This document shows, piece after piece, positions 35,201 through 46,189 of a DNA stretch of 46,390 bases. The translations under genes and the position numbers were made by a program. The stretch comes from Parachlorella kessleri (Eukaryota; Chlorophyta; Trebouxiophyceae; Chlorellales; Chlorellaceae). The stretch's first letter is position 1; each line of letters starts with the position of its first letter. The notes below the pieces were generated by a model. It was not told the origin of the DNA. It saw only the letters and a list, made by a program, of their open reading frames with translations, and made no database searches. The stretch is from NCBI GenBank assembly GCA_001598975.1, contig BBXU01000528.1, positions 1-46,390 of the forward strand, written 5' to 3'.

Positions 35201-37331
35201 TGCTACCACATGGAGCCGCTGCTGCGGCCCAGGGCGGCAGAGGCCCCTGCAGCCATGCAGGCACTCTCGCTAAATGGCAGCTCTGCAGTAGCGGTGCCTA
35301 GCACCGGCAGTACAGCAACTGCCGTGGCGGCACCAGCAGCGACCATGACAGGAGCAGGGCACGGGTCAGGACTTGCAACCCCACCTGTAGCGCCCGGTGG
35401 GCCTCCTGGGGATGCTACAGGCCGGCGGCAGCAGGGGCACCAGGGGGCAGGGGCCAGTGGCAGCCCCTATGCTTCCTGCAGCCCGCATCATAGCCAACAG
35501 CAGCATCAGCAGCATCAACAGCAGCAGCAACGGGAGGCATGTGCGGCAGCGGTGCAGTCGCTGGTTTGCAGTTGTATGCCGCGGCTTGTATCCCACTCTC
35601 TCGACCCCTTGTCATCCTGTGCCAAGTCGGTTGTGCTGGAGTTTGCGCGGCAGGTGAGTTTGACTCATGTGTGGCTGCCCTCATTCGACTTCATAAGCAA
35701 GTGACCCCTGGGCGCCGGACTTAGTTTGTGCGACGAGACCTGTGCTGCTGCAAATATGTTCCCTTGAGATACTTGGCTCTTACAGTCTCCACCGTGGTCC
35801 AGTCTCTGGTCAGTCTCTGGTTTGGGAGGTACCAACTCGTTTAAAGGCGTGCGTTTGTGTGTACCAATTGGGAGACGCCTTGCGCTGCACTACAAACAGT
35901 GGAGATTATTCCATCATGCTGCAGGCAAGGAGCCTGGGTCTAGCGGAGGTGTCTACATCCATTAAGGACTGGGAGCGAGGGCAGGCAAACCCAGCCACAT
36001 CATCTCACAGGGTGAGGGGATGCACGTCACCACACAACCCATCCCGAACAATGTATATGCATGCGTATGCAAATGCTGGGGCTCCTTCTTTGCACCCAGA
36101 TGGCTGTGGTACTTGAGGTTGTCAGATTTTATGATCACTTACACAGACTCTCAATTCAGTACCTCTTTCCTGCCTCTGCTGCAGCCGCGTCCTCTGGAGA
36201 TGTTCTTTCCCTTTGACCCCTACCTCCTTCGCCGCTCATCCACCCTCCTTGACCTTGATGCCACATATGTTGTGTGGCGGCGGGGGCACCCCGCGGGCGC
36301 CGTCCGGGCGGAGCTGGAATCAGATTCTGATTCCGAGAGCGAGGGCGAGGAGCAGGAGCTTGAGGAAGACGAGCTGGAGGGAGGGTCTGACATGTCGGAT
36401 GGAGACAAGGTGGGGGACTGTACAGTGCGGCTGCAGGCTGGTGGCTTATCATCTTTTAATCTGTATTGCCAGCAAATCCCTGGGACCCAGGTCAGGGTTG
36501 CAATGATCTTGGGTAAACCGCGTGGTTCACGAGAAGTCTTGCAGCTGCCCACGTTTTCTGAGAGCCTGGACTAGAGCATCCAATGTGGCAGCTGTACTAC
36601 CCTTAGGCTGTCTAGCCTGCTGGCTTGTCGGCATGCTCACTATGCTGCATTGATTCGCCTGCTGTAGCAGGTGGAGGCGGGGAGCGGTGAGGAAGAGAGC
36701 AGCGGGCTGAGCAGCGGTGGCGACAGTAGCGATTCCTCAGATTCTGATGCTGAATCTGAGGACTTGGATGACCTGCGTAAAACAAGGTGTGCTGTGGCTG
36801 CCGTTTGCGTGGACACGATGCTGCCGTGTGTCTTTTTTCATCTGCTGCTTTGCTGACATTAAATCTGGTTGTGTCGTCCCGCCTGGTGGATAGAGGTTTT
36901 ACGGCTAGATATTTGCCAGGTGCATCTGTCACTCAGCTGTAGTTTCCCTCCACGGTTGTTGTTCTGCTTCAAGGAATGCTGCCAGCCCATCAAGCATCCT
37001 TCCTTTCCTGTACTGATTACATCGCAGGTTTGGCTCCATGCCTGACTCCTTCCCAAGCTCGGGCGGCAGCGGCAGGGGCCGGCGGGGCCTGCACCACCAC
37101 CACAGCAGCCGCCACAGCAATGGTCATGCCCACCGGCCACACCTGCCAGGCGCCCTCAAGGCCTCCCTAGCACATGGCAACTTGGGGGCGGGATCACCCA
37201 CGATGGGGTTCCAGCTGCCTGGCGGGTCGTACAGCACGGATGGCATGGGGTCGCCCTATGGCAGCTCGCCTTACGGGCCATATGGAACCTCCTTTGGCGT
37301 CGCGCCGATGTCCTGCACGCCGACCCGATAG
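29283..37331 (+). CDS. RRN3: RNA polymerase I initiation factor RRN3 (TIF-IA)
   Basis: Fifteen exons: 29283-29292, 29380-29467, 29686-29884, 31509-31574, 31946-32083, 32644-32849, 33417-33654, 33979-34173, 34348-34487, 34826-34956, 35130-35653, 35925-36011, 36185-36409, 36671-36786, 37028-37331 (stop TAG); phases close to 888 residues. RRN3 joins Pol I to the rDNA promoter. Matching blocks include EVLDVQLWRVHQAVRAAVLD, GALVQSCLQTLVYSLLPP, HLTSIDVEIRWEDI, THRSKFVQFVMFYAC, AAYVASFLARAAFVPEHLVV and MFFPFDPYLLRRS. Additions compared with animal RRN3 are an acidic/Gly loop at about 236-315, a Pro/Gly/Gln/His-rich insertion at about 490-600, Ser/Asp/Glu tracts at 705-785 (possible phosphorylation sites) and a His- then Gly/Ser/Tyr-rich tail. 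The first coding exon has only ten bases and is the least certain. Intron 3 is 1.6 kb. Divergent from the BET gene. Confidence 0.92.
29948..29970 (+). repeat. Decayed copy of the 3' end of RRN3 exon 3, inside intron 3
   Basis: GTGCTGGATGGGCAGCTGTG plus GAG repeats 29852-29874 of exon 3 (GTGCTGGATGTGCAGCTGTG plus GAG) with one difference in 23 bases, 96 bases downstream. The donor context that follows the exon copy is lost. Confidence 0.65.
32815..33015 (+). repeat. Three-copy tandem repeat of the RRN3 exon 6 end and its donor site
   Basis: GTGGAGCACCTGACCAGCAT starts at 32815, 32895 and 32976 (period 80-81). Each copy continues through the exon end and donor: ATCAG|GTGCGC (used), ATCAG|GCGCGT (GC donor) and ATCAG|GTGCGT. 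Intron text after the donor is repeated too (TTGGGGAAT). Copy 3 has a stop (TTTAG) before its donor. Confidence 0.85.
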
Positions 37332-38683
37332 AGTGGGACGCCGCCTTGTGATGGTGTCCTGTCAAATCACATGTGTTGCGGTGTTTGTCCTGTGCCCGCT
37401 GACCTGTGGTACGGTTGAGGGTATTTAGTAAGGGTGGTAGAATAGTCCAAACAGAGAGGAGATAGGGTATAGCTGTACTGAGGGCTGGGCTGGAAGCAAA
37501 TGTATGAATGTTTGCCAGGCCTTCGGTGCTGACCTTGGTACTTGTCTCGTCATATTTCATTGGGTCTGTTTAGTGTGATCATCATCTGTACAAGCGCAAA
37601 ATGTTGCCAAGCGTTTGCTTGTCGCTGACATGCTGTGATAGCTTGGCGTTTGTGCTTGATGGTCTCCTGCTGGTCGCGTTGCTAGCAGCCAGTTGCAGCA
37701 GTAGGCAGGCAGGCATGGTGCTGGTGGCAGTGCTGGGTCAGAAGCCAGCTGTCAGCCTGTTAGGGGAGCCTGACAGATTCTGCAAGGAATCACTGGTAAG
37801 CTGCGGGAGGTGAGGGGACCATCATCACGGCGTGCCAGTTGACTTGACTGACGCATGCCATGTAACAACTGCTGTGCGTGCTGCCCAAAGCAGTAGTCAC
37901 CAGCGTACTACCAACTGTCCATGCTGTCGTGCCTCCCCCATGTGGGCCCAACAGAGAGCCAGGATGTTCTATGCCCACAAACCACGAGATCTACAAGTCC
38001 AACCACCAACTCTAGTTGGCATGTACCACTCCGTCCGGACCAACAGAGCCCCAACCACCCATTCATTGTGGCTTGCAGGGCTTGACTTTGAGGCCTTATT
38101 TTCTTGACAACCACCTTTGGCAAGCCCCACTAAGCCTGCCAGGGCAAATCACTGGCTCTCCTGACAGTTTTCAGGTTTAACTTTTTGTTGTTTGCACTAG
38201 TGCTGAAAAGATATACGAACTCAGGCAAGACCCAGGCGCGTTCTGCATCTAGCCCTGTCAGTACAGTTCACCTCTCACTCGCTGTTCGCACTACCTGCCA
38301 TCCATACTAAGAGTAGCAGCGCTCAGGCAAGCCCAGACTCTGGCACAGCATGTTTGAAATACAGTCCCGTCGGTTTTCAGCACTCCACCCACTGTTCGCA
38401 GCACCATCCACTGTTAACACATGGATGATCCAACCACGACAAATGGTGTGTTAGATCAGTGCACTTATCTACTCAATGCAGTGGCTTAAATGTTGTGCTG
38501 TGCCTGCTAGGTTTGCCGCGGGCATGCCATAGCGCGCCCACGCCATCTCTCCTAAAGTTATGGCCATGCATGGCCATGTCACGCAATCAAGCTTATTGAG
38601 CTTGGGGGCACAGTGGCTGGTTGGTCAAAATCTTGCGACCGTCGATCACGTGCTCCGCTTGTGCGACTGCTGCGTTGCCTAAC
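37332..38683. other. Spacer between RRN3 and the broken F-box gene
   Basis: No gene recognised. A plus-strand TGTAA at about 37859 is a possible RRN3 3' end. Two dispersed-repeat copies lie at 38215-38405. Confidence 0.4.
38215..38405 (+). repeat. Two adjacent dispersed repeat copies
   Basis: First copy: ACTCAGGCAAGACCCAGGCG, TTCTGCATC, CTGTCAGTACAG, CTCTCACTCGCTGTTCGCAC, TACCTGCCATCCATACTAA (38219-38311). The second (38321-38405) starts GCTCAGGCAAGCCCAGACTC and ends CACTGTTCGCAGCACC. The head-to-tail layout resembles 5866-6045. Confidence 0.65.
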
Positions 38684-40347
38684 ATGGCAAGACTATCAGT
38701 ACTACCAACGGACCTTGTGGAGCGCTTTCTTTTGGTTGTACCGCTAGAAGACAGGTCTGTGCACTGGGGTTGCCATGCCCCTAGGAAACCCCAGGAGCAA
38801 TTGAGTTGACACGGGATACTGACAACCGTTGGATAACTAATGAAGGTGCAGACACGTCTCAGACTGACTCTCAGTACTTCGCTTTAGCTGCTTCTGTAGG
38901 GTACGGTTTTGCTCCGTGTGCAAGCGCTTCTGGCAGCTGGGTGCCTCCAGTCTGAGCCTCTGGGGGACAGTCAATATGCCTCCGACAGCTGCAGGCTACC
39001 ACAGCTTTTTTAGGTGGGCCAGCCGGCGCGCGGAGCAGTTCAAGAGGCTGGCTCTGACACTGCCCAACGTGCACCCAGGGGATGAGCTGGTCAACAGCAC
39101 ATATCGCTTGCTCAGCTGCCTCCAGGACAGCCGTCTGGTGGCTCTCTTCATAGATGCGCCGTTTACCCGCCTGCCCCTCACGCCAGCACTGGCAATGTTG
39201 CCCTGCCTGAAGCAGCTGCAGCTGTGGGGCTGTGGCGCGGCAACAGCTTCACGGTCCCCAGGCAGTTTATGCAGCTGACCAGCCTCAAGCGCTTGGATCT
39301 CATGCAGGCCTGGGGGTACACCCTACCCGATGGCTGTCTGCCCTCCACCCTCCATTCTCTCTCGTTCATGCTTCCGTCACCAGTCATCCCCGTAGCAATC
39401 CAGGCCGCAACCCAGCTGAAACAGCTGCAGCTGCAGGTCAGCCACACGGCGGGTGCATCAACGCTCCAGTGCTCTGGCCTGGAGGCGTTGTCACAACTCA
39501 CCCTGCTCGGCCTGAAGCATTGCAACCTGCGGACCCTACCGGAGCAGCTGCTAGGGCTCAGCAAGCTTGTGTGCTTAGAGCTAGCATGGAATGAGGACTT
39601 GGGTATAGAGGCTACAGAAGCCCTCGCCTCCTTAACACAACTCCCTGCACTCTGCGAGCTGGACTGAACAAATTGCCAGGTGGAGGAACTGCCGGAGGAG
39701 GTTTTGTCAGTACCATGGAAGGTAGGTTGCAGCGGCACACACCATCACATTTCGTATGCTGTTCGCCGCCTTGCATGTTTCTTATCACGCCGGTAAACCT
39801 TACCAACACAACAATGCTGGCAGACTGCCCTACATTGATCCTGCACTGCTGATTGTGCATGTGAAAACGCAATTGCCCCAGCTTGCAAGCTGCTCAAGAT
39901 ACCCACTTGCCGCCCTGGGTGCAGGCCCTTGGTATTTCTTACAATGAAGGGATACTGATGGGCCCACCGATCTGGCGTCATTTTGATCACCACACGGGTA
40001 TGGCCCCCGGTCTGCGGGGTCTCCGGTCTCTAAGTGTGGACATTGGGGTTTTCAGCGATGACACTCCGCACCTGTCAGCCCTCACCCACCTGCACTTAAC
40101 CTGCCAGGAGGGTGTGTTCAGTCCAGATGACTTTGACTGCCGTGATATGTTCGACTTCCTCTGCAGCTTCCCCCAGCTGTAGCTGCTAACCTTTGATACC
40201 ATGGTGGCCCGCTTGCTAGGAAATCCCGCATCTCTGGAGGGGTTTGCAGTTTTCCTGCGGGCCAGGGCCCAGGTAGATTGTAGGTCCCTTGGCACATACG
40301 TGTTGCCTTTGGTGTCTCAGAGTGTCGCTTGGGACCAAGTGGACTGA
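38684..40347 (+). pseudogene. Broken F-box/LRR gene (copy 2)
   Basis: The exon plan of the neighbouring paralogue can be followed: 38684-38754 (F-box start, SVLPTDLVERFLLVVPLEDR), 38900-39721 (RFCSVCKRFWQLGASSLSLW, then LRRs) and 39925-40347 (SALTHLHLTCQ to the final TGA). Three lesions interrupt it. A one-base loss lies within about 39225-39260, where the frame ending CLKQLQLWGCGA shifts to one giving TVPRQFMQLTSLKRLDLMQA. An in-frame TGA sits at 39665-39667, where the paralogue reads DLSSCDL. An in-frame TAG sits at 40180-40182, inside SFPQL-stop-LLTFDTMVARL. Splice sites are still good and similarity to copy 3 continues past each lesion, so it decayed recently. Transcripts could still be made; truncated products would keep only the F-box and first LRRs. 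Confidence 0.8.
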
Positions 40348-41046
40348 TCACTAATTTTTCCGCATACCTCGACTTGTTGCACAGCTGAGCCGCTGGGCTG
40401 TTAAACCCTACTTGGTGTAGCTGAGAGGTCGCCATCAGGGGGTGGCTGAGGTTTGCGCTTCAAGCCTGCAAAGAAAGGTGGGAGCGTGGTCTCATGTGCT
40501 GGAGTCATGTCTGGTAGCTGGGAAATTGTATGGCACGCTTCGGTCTCCACATCATGCCTTCCCCGTGGTATTTTCCCTCATTGCTCCAGCCCCTCACAAT
40601 GAAGTGGAGCACTACCCTGCCCTGCTACTACATCCCTGGACACTTAGCAAGCATATAGTGATAGCTATAAATCCACCCTGACCAGGCCTTGCGTTTTACA
40701 GAAGTGCAGCGCAAGGTCCAGAGCATACAGCTACCGTAACACGCTATAGCGCGCTAGTGGGCCAACTAGCCAGCAAGAAACCTCTCCAGTTGAGTACCAT
40801 CTGCAGGCGTCGTCCGTCGCCGGGCGTGCTGCAATGATGCAAGACAGCGGTGTTCAGATGGGGTTAATAAGGGACCAGCAGCCGGCGGATATCCAACCAG
40901 GGGTGCTGCGCCTGCTGTGTTCCTCTGCGGGGATAGAGTGTTGCACTGGCTAGCCATGACCACATTCTGAATATCACCTAAGCCTCCCTGGTCAACCAAT
41001 TGTTACCTTTATTGTTTCTGGTAAAAGTAACTTGACATCTTTGAGC
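40348..41046. other. Spacer between the two tandem F-box/LRR copies
   Basis: No coding region recognised in these 700 bases. They should hold the promoter of the intact copy and, if transcribed, the 3' UTR of the broken one. Confidence 0.4.
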
Positions 41047-42763
41047 ATGTCAAGGGCCAGGGTAGTCTCATTTCCAGCCGAGCTACTTGAGCGTATCACG
41101 CTCCTTCTGTCGCTGAAGCACAGGTGAACCATGGGTGTCCGCAGTCGGGCTTTGTACCTGCTTCGTTATCCTTCTTTGTCCGCTTGAGAACCTCTGCATG
41201 GGCTGGAAGCACCACAGCGATGCGTCTTAGCAGGCGTTTAACTTTGGTGGCAAGCGTGCCCAACCTCCAACCTGCCATGCCAATACGCTTTGCAGGGTGC
41301 GGTTTTGCTCCACCTGCAAGCGGCTCAGGCAGCTGGGTGCCTCCAGCCAGACCCTGTGGGAGACGGTATCCTGGGCGGGTGCTGGGTTTGACAGCTACCA
41401 CAGCTTTGCGGCCTGGGTCAGCCGGCATGCCAGGCAGTTGAGGAGGCTGTCCCTGTCCTTGGCCTTCGCGCCGGCAACGCAAGAAGACGTTGCTCACATT
41501 ACACACTTCCTGCTAGGGTGCCTTAACAACAGCCCGCTCCTGTCCCTGTCCATCCGCGCTTTCTTCTGTCGGCTGCCAGTCCTGGCAGTGGTGGGGCAGC
41601 TACGACACTTGAAGCAGCTGAGGCTGACGGACTTCCGCTCGTCAAACCCCAGTCTCCTCTCCGTCCCCAAGCAGCTGTCACTGCTGAGGGGCCTTACCTG
41701 CTTGGACCTTTGGCAGCGCCACGGCTACGCACTTGCAGATGGCTGCCTGCCTGCCAGCCTTCTGTGTCTCAGGATCGGCCTTGGCGCAGTAACCCTGCCG
41801 CCAGCCATCCTGGCTGCTACCCAGCTGCAGAGGCTCGAGCTGCGGCTGGACCAAAAGCCCGAGCCAAGTCCGCTGGACTGTGCAGGCCTTGACGCATTGT
41901 CGCACCTCACCATGCTGGGTCTGCGCCGCTGCGACCTTCACAGCCCACCGCCACAGCTGCTCCACCTCTCCAAACTAATGGTGTTGGATCTAGCTGGCAA
42001 TCGAGGGCTGGAGGCTGCAGCCTTGGTACCTCTGGCTCAACTCACCACGCTGCGGGAGCTGGACTTGTCGTCGTGCGATCTGCGGGATCTGCCTGGAGAG
42101 CTATTTCGGCCATTGTCCCTGGCGGTGAGTGATATACATGGACGCCGCCTTCTCTGTGGGCGTGGCACATCTGCTGGATTGGCCCCTCGTGCTTCCTGGC
42201 AGGTACCAATGTTGTTGGTATTTTGGCGGGACATTCACTACCTGATGATGTACTGGTTGCTTGGTATAGTGAGCAGGCTACGCGCATGGACTTTATGCAC
42301 CAGAGACTGGCGCGGTGTGCATCATGGGTGTTCTATTCAGTTTGCTGGAGGGTCACCACTGGTGTCCCGCTCACTGCTGTTGCAGGCACTGAGTCTGGCA
42401 GATAGCATGAACAGTATGTGGCTACCCCTCGAGGTTCCCCAGGGCCTGCAGAGCCCGCAATCCTTGAGCACCAATGTTGGAGCCATATCTGAAGAGGGCT
42501 TTCCCAGCCTGACAGCCTTGACGCACTTGCACCTGAGCTCCCCAGACGAGCCGTTTGGCACACTATTTGAGAACTTCCTGAGCCTGCCCAAGCTTCAGCG
42601 GGTCACCTTTGACAGTGAAGTGGCACGCCTTATGGGGAGCGCCGCTGCGCTGGATTCCTTTGTGACCTTTCTCAGGTCCATTCCCCATGTGGAGTGTGGT
42701 TCCCTAGTGGAGTATGTGCTACCGCTGGCATCCCAGCTCGTCCGCTGGGACAAGGTCAGCTGA
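41047..42763 (+). CDS. F-box / leucine-rich-repeat protein (copy 3, intact)
   Basis: Three exons: 41047-41123, 41296-42124, 42386-42763 (stop TGA), about 427 residues. The F-box is split by intron 1: FPAELLERITLLLSLKHR then VRFCSTCKRLRQLGASSQTL. LRRs follow, for example LRHLKQLRLTDFRS, LRGLTCLDLWQRHGYALADG, LSHLTMLGLRRCDLHS and LTTLRELDLSSCDLRDLPGE, and the C-terminal block has LTALTHLHLSS and a final SQLVRWDKVS. It is the tandem paralogue of the broken copy at 38684 and more distantly related to the gene at 12051. Intron 2 (42125-42385) is 261 bases, a multiple of three, and has no stop in frame, so retaining it would add 87 residues. Role as an SCF adaptor is inferred from the F-box. Confidence 0.83.
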
Positions 42764-43388
42764 AGCCAGCTGGTGTTCTTCTGTGGGATGTGAATCTTGC
42801 CACGGTCGGCTTGTTGGGTGGTGTATTAGTTGTTGATTTTCTGATAACACCAAAACAATGGCAGGGGGCCACATGCCAGAATACTTTACTAACCTCGTGG
42901 TTTCAGCAGTATTCAGACAGTTGCACCATGTGTTTGGATCAGCAAAGACGGTGCCTAGTTGTGAAAGTATACATGTGGGTTTTCCAGAAGCTTCCCAGAT
43001 CTGATAGTGAGGTGCATGGTTGCCTTGAGCCGCGAGTGCACCTGATATTTAAAAGGCCTATGCTGCCCAGTCGGCATCTTGTGGTACAGCGGGCATGCTA
43101 TGCCCAGCTATTAAATTAAAAATAGGTCACTTGGTGACGTTTATATATTGCAGTTAGGCCTAAGTTTTGAGAGTTGCTCTCAGTGACCCTGAAAGCACTC
43201 ACGTTGTATTCACTTTGTGGGCTGCATTGGGTTCCGTCTGGCAGCCCACATGTATTTGACGAACCAACATTCCTGAAGGGTCTAGCAGCTGCTGTTATGC
43301 AGGGGCAGGGCCTAGCGCCACAGCACAATAAATGAATAAGAGGGTGTTGTCGCTGCTACCTTAGGAGGCATGGTCGACTCCTAGTGCC
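42764..43388. other. Convergent 3' region of F-box copy 3 and the pseudo-peptidase
   Basis: No gene recognised. An AT-rich stretch near 43105-43125 (ATTAAATTAAAAAT) stands out from the GC-rich surroundings and may lie near the transcript ends. Confidence 0.35.
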
Positions 43389-44924
43389 TTAAGGTGCAAT
43401 GGGGGCGGAGAGAATACCACACTCCCCATTACCAACAGCCGTCAGTGCCAAGTACTTGTACTCAGGGTTCCAGCTGGTCTTAAGCTTCCAATAAGAGCCG
43501 GGGACTCCAATACCCGCACTTGCATTGTAGCCCACCACTACAGCATACGCATTCCCCCCCTGACCATACAAGCGGGTGTACTCATCCTGCTCAGCCTCGG
43601 AGCTTGCTGGTGCATCCGGGCACGGCCCGTTGTAGATGCCCTTGCTACCATCGAATACTTCGGGCCACCATAGAGCGACGACCACAGGCTGCTGACTGAC
43701 AGCCTGCAATGCAAATGGGCCACTTCAGCCCAGGTGTACACTACCCTTGCCGGTGCGCAAGTCAGCACCACGTGCAACCAAACGTTCCGCCCCCTGCAAG
43801 GTATGAGCCTGATATCGTGATTGCTGGCAGTGCACAGGCTTACTACCACCAAAGCAAACCAGCCCTGGCATCCAGCCCTTCCCAGACGCTGGCCAGCTAC
43901 CGCCTCTGTTCACACCTATCGCTACCCTGTTCGTACTACCTGCCACGCCATACAAAGACTGGGTTCCACCCACCTCCATGAGCGATGTGGCCCTGCTGGG
44001 CACGATGTTGCGAGGGAGGCTGGACAGCCGCACCAGCTGTGAGGGTGGCAGTGAGCTGAGGAGGTTGATGTTGCAGTTGGACTTTTTCCGGTGAAGCTCT
44101 CATAAGCAGCTTCGGTGGCCAGACCATAAGACGCCATGTATTCCAGGGCGTCCTCAGCATACCCTGTGTTGCAGCCATCCGTGCTGGGAAAGCCGGTGGT
44201 CGCATCCACACAGTCAAGCAGCTGCTGCCGCGACAGGTTGAGCAGCCTCCCTTGCTCAATGGCCACCTTGGACTCCACAGCAGAGGCAGCAGCAAAGGCC
44301 CAGCTCCCGCCGCACTGCAAGTGCAGAGGTGAGGAGCCTGTGTTTGCAGTAGGAGTCAGGAACAAGCACGGGGTTGAATGCTGCTCCAGCCTGGTTTGGT
44401 GGCTGTGTGTTTGACAGTGCGATACTTTTACTAATGATGCCGTGGCAGCCGAGCAAATGACAGCGCAAGCCAGCTGCTCACTTACCGCCTTCATACCCTT
44501 GATAGGAGTCACTTTTCCCCGTTCAACCCAGTCCACAGATTTGGGTACTGAAGGGGGCATGGGCACTCCCTGGGCTAGTTTGCGTGGCATCGCATGATCC
44601 TGCAGGGACTGACTGGAGTTCTGAAACTTCAACCGAAACTGCATGCAGTTCGTGATTTGGGAGTGTGCCATATTCACGTCCCACTTGTGGAGGGAGAGAA
44701 GGCGACTGTAACACAACGCACGCCCCTCACCTTCGAATGAGCACTCTGGAGGGTAGGGCAGCCTGCATCATTTGAGCTTAAGAAGTGGGCCACAGGCTAG
44801 CAAGGGTGCTTGCATGCCCTTGGAAGGTGACTTATACCAAGCGTGGCATGGGAACCGACCTGTGAGACTGACCTGCGCCAAGAGTGCCAACCACCAGCCC
44901 CCACAGGAGGAGCAGACGGGTCAT
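43389..44924 (-). CDS. Papain-fold (C1A) pseudo-peptidase with an apparent frameshift
   Basis: Five exons on the minus strand: 44924-44873 (signal peptide MTRLLLLWGLVVGTLGA), 44762-44731, 44683-44486, 44314-43974, 43703-43389 (stop TAA). Papain-family blocks are present: PKSVDWVERGKVTPIKGMKA, CGGSWAFAAASAVESK, LSRQQLLDCVD, DGCNTGYAEDALEYM, AVSQQPVVVALWW and AVVVGY. The catalytic Cys of CGSCWAF is Ser (CGGSWAF, about residue 98), the position of the catalytic His before AVVVGY is Ala, the Asn of KNSW is Thr (KTSW), and the oxyanion Gln is Met. It should therefore be inactive. The propeptide is short and unlike I29. A one-base deficit occurs in exon 4 near 44090 at an A5 run on the coding strand (after ESFTG), and exon length fits exactly one missing base; this could be decay or a sequence error. 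Confidence 0.72.
43900..43955 (+). repeat. Dispersed repeat copy in a pseudo-peptidase intron
   Basis: CCCTGTTCGTACTACCTGCC followed by ACGCCATACAAAG; it lies within 20 bases of the donor of exon 4. Confidence 0.5.
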
Positions 44925-46189
44925 TGCAAAGGCAACACCTAGAGTTTAGCACGCAAGAAGTGTTCTTCGAACAGAGCCAGGTATGTTTATCTTGATTTCT
45001 TTTTGCTGAGGGAAGACCACTCGGGTCACATATAGGTCCACGTTGGAGTCCAAGGGCTCGCTGCACTATGCGCTGCACCACCTTCCTTGGATTGGCCACA
45101 GCCGCATGCACAGCCGGCCATCTCTATGCATTATTGCTACTTGTCTACCATGTAAATGGGATCCGGCATGCCTGACTTTGGAAACCAGCATCATGCTGTA
45201 CTGAAGGCGCCCGATTGGTGGCGCCTGATCGATCACATTTGGCAAGCTGTGCATGGGGCGTGGCCTGGATGGACCATTGGGAATAGGTGGGAAAAGTTTC
45301 ACGACGTGATCATCGCCTTGCGGGCGATCAGGCGATCACGGGTCGAATCAGCCGGAGCTGACGGATAGCGGGTGACCGAGACCGAACGTTGCGTTCGACA
45401 GTCGTTGTTGTGTTTTCTCGGGTTTGGCAGTTGGACCTGTTTGCACGGTGGTGACGAGGCTACAAGCGTGTTTCTTCCCAGTTGGGCGACGGTGGGCACC
45501 CATAACCCGGGCACCCCTACGGACGCCGCTGGCCGCCCATGAACCGGACCATCCCCTGGATCTAGTTTAGGCTGCCTGCCATCCCCCGGGTCTGCTTACA
45601 GCCCTTCGGTGCGGCATGCAAGGTTGGCTACGGCCAACCTCTGCTTGCAAATCGAAGCGCTGCATGGTAGGATTGATCACGATCGGGCCGAATGATCATG
45701 ATCGAGCAAGAGGGATGAGTAGGTAGAGTGTAGAGTGTTGTTGAAGCCTGCAAGAGCACGAGTAGACACATCATACCTCTACTTGGCAGCTCAGAGACAG
45801 CCCTCTGTTGGCACCCTCACCCAGCTCCCCACCTCTACCCGTGCTTTGGCGAGCTGCGGAGCCGTAAGCAGTTGCAAGTTGAAGACAATCACATCACACT
45901 GCACGGCTTGTCAACTGTGTCAGCGCCGAAGGCAATGTCACAGCTGTGCAGCCTGACACGCTTGGAGCTGTAGCAACGGCTCGGCTACCGCCTCGAACGG
46001 CTGGCCGCCTCGAACGGCTGCCTACCCTCCAGACTGTCTCGGCAGCTAGCGAGCCAATAGGCAGCCATGCCCTAGCAAGCCCCCAAGCCCACACCTTGCA
46101 AGGTGCCAGCAGGAGCACTGGAACTTTATCAGCTGCGGCATACTCATGACAGAATAGATCATGCACCATGAAATGGGTGGTGCTCCAGC
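44925..46189. other. Spacer between the two C1A pseudo-peptidase genes
   Basis: No gene recognised. It contains GATC-rich inverted repeats (45305-45340 and about 45675-45705) and a two-copy direct repeat CCGCCTCGAACGGCTG at about 45988-46020. Confidence 0.4.

Noticed and set aside
38684..40347. Reassigned stop codons (TAG or TGA read as an amino acid) to explain stops in the F-box copy
   Set aside because: TAG ends the E2, KH and RRN3 genes and TGA ends the coiled-coil, hydrolase and F-box genes at family-appropriate positions, and the copy also has a frameshift.
43974..44314. A tiny intron (27-48 bases) to repair the pseudo-peptidase frame
   Set aside because: The shortest supported introns here are about 80 bases, and the removed bases would encode sequence that fits the family.
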